Of a stretch of 45,013 nucleotides of DNA, positions 39,605-45,013 are shown piece by piece. Positions within the stretch are counted from its first letter, which is position 1; each line of letters opens with the position of its first letter. Made by a program: the position numbers and the translations under genes. The stretch comes from Clostridiales bacterium (GTDB taxonomy: Bacteria; Bacillota; Clostridia; Oscillospirales; Acutalibacteraceae), in the NCBI GenBank assembly GCA_019422525.1, contig JAHZDE010000014.1:1-45013 (forward strand). The letters are read 5' to 3'. The notes under the pieces were generated by a model. The model did no database searches. It saw nothing but the letters and a program-made list of their open reading frames with translations, and was not told the DNA's origin.

Positions 39605-41659
39605 TTATGCTGTTTTCGTTTCTTTCTCCGGCACTGCCGGTTCGTTCTTCGCTTCTCGCAAGGCTTTCTTTCGTGCGCCCTGCCGCTTGATCTGTGCCGC
39701 ATACCGGCAATCGTCACTGCAATATTTCACATCTGACCTTGTTGTGATAAACTCCTTGCCGCAGTTTTCGCAGGTACACTCCCGGCTGCGGCTCTCCGCC
39801 GCCTCCTGCCGGTAAAATTTTGCCCGGCAATTGGGGCCGCAGAACAAGGTGTTTGTCCGTTTGGAGGCAAATTCCTGCCCGCAGTACTTGCAGGTCAGCA
39901 TGAAAGGCTGACCGACAGCGTGTTCACCAGCCTTGATTTTCTGATACCGCTCCCTGCTTTTGATGCGGTGCCGCTTGAGCTGCTCCTGCCGCTTGATTTC
40001 TTCCTCGGTCAGATCCGGCGCGGGAAGCTCAAACTGCCCGATAAAGCGAAGGTGGATCTCCACCTCCTGCACCCGCTCACCGTCAATGCGCTCCGGGGCG
40101 TGGACGATGATTTTCTCAATAAACTCGTTGATCATGGGCGTGGTCAGCTCGGAAAAATCCGTGTACTTCTTTGCCAGCTCCAGAAACTGCTTGGCCCGGT
40201 CGGTGTCCTCCGCAAAGGCAGACATCTGCGTTTCCATTTCAGAGACGGATGCTGTCAGCGCTTTCTGCTCCGCCTCATATTCCGCCAGCAGGCTGTCGAA
40301 CCGCTCGCCGGTAATGCGCCCGACGGCAAAGGATTCATAGAGCTTCTTGATGATGGTATCCAGCTCAGAAATCCGCTTTTTCTCCTTGTTCAGCTTCCGC
40401 TTGGTTTCCTTGGCGGCTTCCGCCTGGCGCAGCTGGGAGGCGGAGCGTACCTTCTCCAGAAAAGCGTCTCGGTCGGAGATGGCAAAGGTGCTGGCAGCCC
40501 GGATGGTTTCCAGAATCAGCTCCCGCAGCGCTTTGGTGCTGATATGATGTCCACAGCAAGCGGCGGAGCGCTTTTGACCTGCCAACTTGTATGTGGAGCA
40601 TTCAAACGCATCGTAGGGATAAGGTTTGCTTTCTGTCCCTCGTGACCGATGGTTATACATCTTTGCTCCACAGTCAGCACAGAACACAAGCCCTGTCAGG
40701 GGATTCGCCTCACCCAGCGTGTCATGCCGCCGTGGCGTTTTCCGCAGCTTCTGTGCCAGCTCCCATGTTTCTGCATCCACGATGGCTTCATGGGTGTTCT
40801 CGAAAATCAGCCAATCCTCCGGGGGATTCATCACCGCATTCTTGTCCTTATAGGACTGCTTGTGGGAACGGAAATTCACCGTATGCCCCATATACTCCGG
40901 CTTGGAGAGAATCTGCCCAACGATGTAGCCGCTCCAGTTATACGGGTTGGGGAACTCCTCCTTGCTTTTCCAGACACCCTTGTTCTGTTTGCCAAAGTAG
41001 ACCGCAGGCGTGTCGATCTTGTCATCAAACAGGATGCGGGCGATGTCGTAGGGGCCTTTGCCCTCAATGGTCAGCTGGAAGATACGCCGCACCACGGCAG
41101 CCGCTTCCTCGTCGATCAGCCAGTGGTATTTGTTCTCCGGGTCTTTCTTATAGCCGTAGATGGCACAGTTGGTGGTTGGCTTGCCGGATTCCCCCTTGAC
41201 CCGAATGGCGGTTTTCTGCTTGCGGCTCAGGTCACGAAGATACCATTCGTTCATGATGTTGAGGAAGGGCGCAAACTCGTTGCTGTTCTGGTCATCACTG
41301 TCCACGCCGTTGGCAATGGCAACAAAGTGGACGCCATGCTGCCGGAAGAATACCTCTGTGTAAAAGCCGGTTTGCAGATAGTCACGCCCCGCCCGGCTCA
41401 TATCCTTGACAATGACATGGGCCACCTTGCCTGCTTCAATATCTGCGATGAGCTGCTTCCATGCCGGGCGCTCGAAATTGCCGCCGCTCCAGCCGTCGTC
41501 CGTATAGTGTCGGCAGTTGGTGTAGCCCCTCTGCTGGGCATAGCTTTCGAGATATTTTTTCTGATTCACGATGGAGTTGCTATCACCGGCATTGTCATCG
41601 TCACGGCTCAGCCGCTCATACAGAGCGGTGATTTTTTCCTCAGTCTGTTTCATGCGCAT
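39605..41659 (-). CDS. Large serine recombinase (TnpX/TndX-like) with extra C-terminal zinc fingers
   Basis: A 684-aa protein. The resolvase domain (about 10-160) has nucleophile Ser18 in YERLSRDDD and the loop VKDMSRAGRDYLQTG. The Recombinase domain spans about 185-300 and a zinc ribbon begins with FCADCGAKMYNH. A coiled coil and DUF4368-like region follow (MINEFIEKIIVHAPERIDGE). The last 110 residues add two Cys4-type fingers: CKYCGQEF...FCGPNCRAKF and CENCGKEF...YCSDDCRYAA. It integrates and excises the element. It is preceded directly by tnpW (10-base overlap). Confidence 0.95.
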   Translation of the reverse strand: MRMKQTEEKITALYERLSRDDDNAGDSNSIVNQKKYLESYAQQRGYTNCRHYTDDGWSGGNFERPAWKQLIADIEAGKVAHVIVKDMSRAGRDYLQTGFYTEVFFRQHGVHFVAIANGVDSDDQNSNEFAPFLNIMNEWYLRDLSRKQKTAIRVKGESGKPTTNCAIYGYKKDPENKYHWLIDEEAAAVVRRIFQLTIEGKGPYDIARILFDDKIDTPAVYFGKQNKGVWKSKEEFPNPYNWSGYIVGQILSKPEYMGHTVNFRSHKQSYKDKNAVMNPPEDWLIFENTHEAIVDAETWELAQKLRKTPRRHDTLGEANPLTGLVFCADCGAKMYNHRSRGTESKPYPYDAFECSTYKLAGQKRSAACCGHHISTKALRELILETIRAASTFAISDRDAFLEKVRSASQLRQAEAAKETKRKLNKEKKRISELDTIIKKLYESFAVGRITGERFDSLLAEYEAEQKALTASVSEMETQMSAFAEDTDRAKQFLELAKKYTDFSELTTPMINEFIEKIIVHAPERIDGERVQEVEIHLRFIGQFELPAPDLTEEEIKRQEQLKRHRIKSRERYQKIKAGEHAVGQPFMLTCKYCGQEFASKRTNTLFCGPNCRAKFYRQEAAESRSRECTCENCGKEFITTRSDVKYCSDDCRYAAQIKRQGARKKALREAKNEPAVPEKETKTA

Positions 41660-41958
41660 TCGGCGCTCCTTTCAGACTGACGGCTCATTTGTGGTGCCTC
41701 CATTATACCATAGGTTCCGTCATTTGTAACCATATCATTGCGTACAATCCGCAAAATTTTATCCTCCATGGTTTCGCCGCCGCTTTCGTTGAACACGACC
41801 CTGACCTTATAGGTGGTGCCGCCGATGCGCCGAATGATGAACTGTTCCTGTTGCGTTTGCTCCATAAGCTTCCTCCTTGCGTAATTTGTTGGTTTTTGGT
41901 ATAATAAATCCGGTTCCGTTGGCTGTAAGCCAACTGCGTCTTTGCGCTGATTTTCCAT
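41650..41958 (-). CDS. tnpW: Transposon-encoded protein TnpW
   Basis: A 102-aa protein from the ATG at 41956-41958; AGGAG 8 bases upstream fits this ATG better than the one at 41964. The core FIIRRIGGTTYKVRVVFN, then ETMEDKILRIVRNDM and MEAPQMSRQSERS identify TnpW. TnpW proteins accompany large serine recombinases of Tn4451-like elements; the role is not settled. Its end overlaps the recombinase start. The gap to 42111 holds no gene. Confidence 0.85.
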   Translation of the reverse strand: MENQRKDAVGLQPTEPDLLYQKPTNYARRKLMEQTQQEQFIIRRIGGTTYKVRVVFNESGGETMEDKILRIVRNDMVTNDGTYGIMEAPQMSRQSERSAECA

Positions 41959-42111
41959 ACTCATTTCTCCTTTCTGCCCTCTGTGTTTTAAGAAAGTAAT
42001 CTCAGTAACTTGTGCTTAGATTACCCTTTCACTAATAGGAGAAAAACGGGGTGTAAATCGGAACTGTTTTTTTGAAAAAAGAAAAATATTTTTTGGGGAG
42101 GTGAAGCCGTC

Positions 42112-43041
42112 GTGGATTTATGGGAGGATGATCTGCTTGACGATGATTTTTCCGATGAGGAAGAAGAATTAGAAGATCTGCCCGAAGATGAAGCCCTTGA
42201 TTTGGCCGAGGACGGCTTTGCCGATTGGGAGGACGCTTCCGATGGTGCGCCGGAGGATGAACGCTTTGATGAGGCACTTGCAGAAGAACGCGCTCTGGAG
42301 CTGGAGAGCGAGCTGGAGCAGGACGAGCATCCCAGAGACTATACTGCCGAGCTGGAGGACGAGGAGGAAGAAGCCGCGCCCACCAGCGAGAAGCGGCTCA
42401 AGCGGGAAATTCGGGCAGAGGCTCTGCGGCGGCTGGAGGAAGCAGCCCGGACGGAATCGGATTTTCTGACTGTGGTAGACGAGTGGAATAAGTTGGACAG
42501 GAACCGGGAGCGCCGGGAACGTGACCACGAAAACCTGCGCGGGGACATTCCGTTGGAGTTTCAGGCTGTGCCTGATCCGAAAATCGCCCCGCTATGGATG
42601 AATCTGCCAAGGTTTCGTCAGCTCTGTCAGGGGAATTTTCTTGACATCATCTTCGCCTGTCCCTACGAGCTGCACGAGCTGACAGCGAACCGTTTTCTCT
42701 CCAAGATCTTCTTCACCCTCAGTGATGAGCAGAAGGAGGTGCTGTACTACCTGTTCGTCAAGCAATACAGCACCACACGGCTTGCTACCCTCCGCGGGCA
42801 GTCCGACCGGAATATCCGAAAGCTGCGGATGACCATTCAGAAAAAGCTGCAAAAGCGGATGTACGAGCATCTGAGTGAAAAGCTGGAAAACGATCAGGGC
42901 CTTACCCTGCGGGAGCGCGAGTTCATGGAGGAATATGAAGCGCTGCTACAAACCATGGGCAAGGATGCCGTGATCCGCCGAGAGAACAAAACGAAGCCGA
43001 GAAAAAAGAAAGCCGCCCTTGACGATGCCAAGGACGGTTGA
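42112..43041 (+). CDS. Sigma-like protein with long acidic N-terminus
   Basis: A 309-aa protein from a GTG with GGAGG 10 bases upstream. Residues 1-90 are extremely acidic and low-complexity (Asp/Glu runs). Residues about 185-250 contain a sigma-70 region 4-like helix-turn-helix: FFTLSDEQKEVLYYLFVKQY, then TTRLATLRGQSDRNIRKLRM. The C-terminal tail is basic. Regions 2 and 3 are not recognisable, so it is more likely a DNA-binding regulator that touches RNA polymerase than a full sigma factor. It is transcribed away from tnpW. Confidence 0.72.
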   Translation: MDLWEDDLLDDDFSDEEEELEDLPEDEALDLAEDGFADWEDASDGAPEDERFDEALAEERALELESELEQDEHPRDYTAELEDEEEEAAPTSEKRLKREIRAEALRRLEEAARTESDFLTVVDEWNKLDRNRERRERDHENLRGDIPLEFQAVPDPKIAPLWMNLPRFRQLCQGNFLDIIFACPYELHELTANRFLSKIFFTLSDEQKEVLYYLFVKQYSTTRLATLRGQSDRNIRKLRMTIQKKLQKRMYEHLSEKLENDQGLTLREREFMEEYEALLQTMGKDAVIRRENKTKPRKKKAALDDAKDG

Positions 43042-43042
43042 T

Positions 43043-43058
43043 ACAATAGTAATATTGT
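43043..43058 (+). repeat. Inverted repeat ahead of the Cys-motif gene
   Basis: ACAATA, a 4-base spacer and TATTGT form a perfect 6-bp inverted repeat just after the stop of the preceding gene and 40 bases before the next ATG, in an AT-rich stretch. Possibly an operator, or a transcription start region with TTGATA-like and TAATAT-like boxes. Confidence 0.35.
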
Positions 43059-43097
43059 TAATATATAGATGGATTACGAATTGAGAGGAACAGCGTC

Positions 43098-44006
43098 ATG
43101 AACAATCTGTTTGCACAGTCCCGTTCCCATTGGGTGCGGTATGACCGCTATGAACTGAAAACTGCCGCAGACGGAAAGCGGTATATCACGCCGGGGAAGA
43201 ACGCCAAACCCGACATCTATAATCCCTTGAAGGAAGCGCCGGGAATCGTGCTGGATGCGCTGAATGTGGGAATGCTGATGATGAACCGCAGTCCGGAGGA
43301 CGAGGTGCAGAAAGCTATTCTGGAGTTTGTGACCCATTACGGTTTGCTGGGTCTGATGACGGCGTTGCCCACCACGCCGTCTTTCATGGATTATGAGGCG
43401 GTCTATCTGCCGAAAAACCATTTTATAAAGGCAGAGTCTATGGAAACCGAGGACTATCTGGCACTGTTCTATCCCTTTGACCAGCTGGATGTGGTGAAAC
43501 AGGGTGTTGAGTCCAGATGGAGCGTATCCGGCGACAATATGATGATGGCGCTGACCATGACCTTCATAAACGAGCCCATGGCAAAAACCATGAGCTTCCA
43601 GCGGGAGTATGCGGAAGCCTATGACTGGGTGGCGCAGCAGTTCAAGGACTGGGCCTTTACGCTGACCACTTCGATTCTGTACTACAACGATTATGACCTG
43701 ATCGATGAGGACACCCGGAATCTATACCGCAAGGGCATGGCTGCCTTCGGCGGCATTGCACCCAGCTATCATATTGAGCTGCTGGACAAGCCGACCATCT
43801 ATTGGGATTTTCATTCCCTGCTGCTGGGCGTCCAGATGATGTTCAGCTTCCTACTGGTGGACGGAGAGAAACCCCTGCGGCTGTGCAAGCACTGCCAGAA
43901 GGTGTTCCTGAGCAGCCGCTCCAATTCCGCTTTTTGCAGTCCCCGCTGCAAGAATCAGTATAATGTTTATAAGAGCAGAGGGAAGAAAACCAGCGAAGAA
44001 GATTGA
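43098..44006 (+). CDS. Hypothetical protein with C-terminal CxxC-CxxxC finger
   Basis: A 302-aa protein with a GAGAGGAA site before the ATG. The first 250 residues are alpha/beta with many Met, Tyr and Phe and no catalytic motif I know. The end has CKHCQKVFLSSRSNSAFCSP then RCKNQYNVYKSRGKK, a zinc finger like those at the tail of the recombinase at 39605-41659. In layout it parallels the gene at 5440-6558 of the first element (globular part then Cys finger, beside a sigma-like gene). Function unknown. Confidence 0.72.
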   Translation: MNNLFAQSRSHWVRYDRYELKTAADGKRYITPGKNAKPDIYNPLKEAPGIVLDALNVGMLMMNRSPEDEVQKAILEFVTHYGLLGLMTALPTTPSFMDYEAVYLPKNHFIKAESMETEDYLALFYPFDQLDVVKQGVESRWSVSGDNMMMALTMTFINEPMAKTMSFQREYAEAYDWVAQQFKDWAFTLTTSILYYNDYDLIDEDTRNLYRKGMAAFGGIAPSYHIELLDKPTIYWDFHSLLLGVQMMFSFLLVDGEKPLRLCKHCQKVFLSSRSNSAFCSPRCKNQYNVYKSRGKKTSEED

Positions 44007-44017
44007 GGTGAAACGAT

Positions 44018-45013
44018 ATGGCAGACGCCAAGAAGGATAAACTGCAAATCCGCAACAGCACAGTGGATTTCCTTGTGTTCACGAAAGATGCCCATGAGGA
44101 TGGGATCGAAGTGCGCGTGCAGAACCACGATGTCTGGCTGACGCAAAAGGCCATTGCACAGCTTTTTGATGTAGACCGGAGCGTTGTGACAAAGCACCTG
44201 AAAAATGTATATGAAAGCGGCGAATTGTCCGAAGATTCAACTTGTGCAAATTTTGCACAAGTTGCGGATAACGGAAAAACCTATCACTATAAGTTCTATT
44301 CGCTGTCCGCCATCATTGCCGTAGGCTATCGAATCAATTCCGGCAGAGCCACGCAGTTCCGCCAGTGGGCAACCAAGGTTCTGGACACCTTCACCAAGCA
44401 GGGGTATGTGCTGGACAAGAGCAGGCTTATCAACGGGCAAATCTTCGATGAGGACTACTTCGACCACCTGATTTCCGAGATTCAGGAGATTCGGGCCAGT
44501 GAGCGGCGCTTTTACCAGAAAATCACGGATATTTACGCCACCGCTGTGGACTACTCTCTTGATAGCCAGACCACAAAGGATTTCTTCGCCACGGTTCAGA
44601 ACAAGATGCACTATGCCGTCCATGGCGGCACAGCGGCAGAGGTCATTATGGCACGAGCCGATCACACCAAGGAACACATGGGGCTGACCTCATGGAAGAA
44701 TGCTCCTGACGGCAAGATTGTCAAGGCAGATGTGTCCGTTGCAAAAAATTACTTATCCATGGATGAAATGCAGGAACTGAACGAAATCGTCACCATGTAT
44801 CTGGACTATGCTACCCGGCAGGCCAGACGGCATATTCCTATGACCATGGCAGATTGGGCCTCCAAGCTGGACGCTTTTCTGCAATTCAACGATGCAGAGA
44901 TTCTGCGAGATAAGGGAAAGGTCACCGCTGCCATTGCAAAAGCCTTTGCGGAAAGCGAGTTTGAGCAGTACCGTGTCATTCAGGATCGGCTGTATCAGAG
45001 CGACTTTGACCGG
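44018..45013 (+). CDS. RhuM-family protein, 3' end cut by the window
   Basis: 332 codons from the ATG at 44018 (AGGTGA upstream), still open at the last base. The RhuM features are clear: helix-turn-helix-like region VWLTQKAIAQLFDVDRSVV, then YHYKFYSLSAIIAVGYRINS and ATQFRQWATKVLDTFTKQGY, then the C-terminal block DYFDHLISEIQEIRASERRF. RhuM proteins are DNA-binding virulence/mobile-element proteins of uncertain activity. It begins 11 bases after the preceding stop, so it belongs to the same rightward operon. Confidence 0.92.
   Translation, partial: MADAKKDKLQIRNSTVDFLVFTKDAHEDGIEVRVQNHDVWLTQKAIAQLFDVDRSVVTKHLKNVYESGELSEDSTCANFAQVADNGKTYHYKFYSLSAIIAVGYRINSGRATQFRQWATKVLDTFTKQGYVLDKSRLINGQIFDEDYFDHLISEIQEIRASERRFYQKITDIYATAVDYSLDSQTTKDFFATVQNKMHYAVHGGTAAEVIMARADHTKEHMGLTSWKNAPDGKIVKADVSVAKNYLSMDEMQELNEIVTMYLDYATRQARRHIPMTMADWASKLDAFLQFNDAEILRDKGKVTAAIAKAFAESEFEQYRVIQDRLYQSDFDR

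Noticed and set aside
1..45013. CRISPR array
   Set aside because: No regularly spaced direct repeats with variable spacers were seen; the GTAC repeats are far too short and close for one.
1..45013. Complete conjugation machinery (type IV secretion genes)
   Set aside because: Only relaxases and accessory genes are visible; no VirB4-like ATPase, coupling protein or channel genes appear in the window, so self-transfer is not claimed.

Overview
The window looks like a Bacillota (Clostridia, probably gut Oscillospirales-type) chromosome segment dense in integrated mobile elements. The clues are AGGAGG-type ribosome binding sites, ATG/GTG/TTG starts, large serine recombinases, TnpV/TnpW-type accessory proteins, a Kdp/Ktr potassium locus, and medium GC with one GC-rich stretch. 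Everything here is read by eye from sequence; no database search was run, so family names are recognition calls.

Region A (1-about 15,890) is an integrated mobilizable element. Its leftward operon runs from about 5,240 down to position 1: Cys-rich VLP-type protein, ParM-like actin ATPase, ParR-like protein, a non-coding gap that could hold oriT, MobC-like protein, relaxase, ParB-like protein, a 65-aa protein, and the N-terminus of a serine recombinase cut by the window edge. Rightward from a promoter overlapped by a LexA-type box (about 5,300) run a Cys-motif protein and a sigma-70-like factor. Then, behind its own promoter, comes a cargo operon of two very large genes: a 964-aa protein of unknown family and a 1,557-aa SF2 helicase with a DUF1998-like C-terminus. 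This pair has the build of a two-gene anti-phage system, closest in outline to type III Druantia, but is small and divergent. A TnpV gene ends the element next to a tRNA-Ala(GGC) gene.

Region B (about 15,900-22,840) is ordinary GC-rich chromosome read leftward: tRNA-Ala, tcdA, a WYL regulator, rmuC, two YbjN-like small proteins and an alpha/beta hydrolase. It ends in a lower-GC stretch with two overlapping ORFs and the 3' remnant of an ABC exporter whose 5' part is missing.

Region C (about 22,840-34,460) is a complete rightward potassium uptake locus: a small membrane protein, kdpF, kdpA, kdpB, kdpC, a CBS-pair protein, ktrB, ktrA, a membrane-anchored protein resembling a LysR effector domain, then kdpD and kdpE from their own promoter. 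It starts abruptly at the broken ABC gene and ends where region D begins, so it may be cargo of the second element.

Region D (about 34,500-45,013) is a second mobilizable element: MobA/MobL relaxase, DUF3847 protein, small HTH protein, a GTAC-repeat region that may be a replication origin, SF3 (P4/D5-type) helicase, CHC2 zinc-finger protein, large serine recombinase with extra C-terminal zinc fingers, TnpW, then rightward a sigma-like protein, a Cys-motif protein and a RhuM-family protein cut by the window end. No conjugation (type IV secretion) genes are visible, so within the window both elements look mobilizable rather than self-transmissible.
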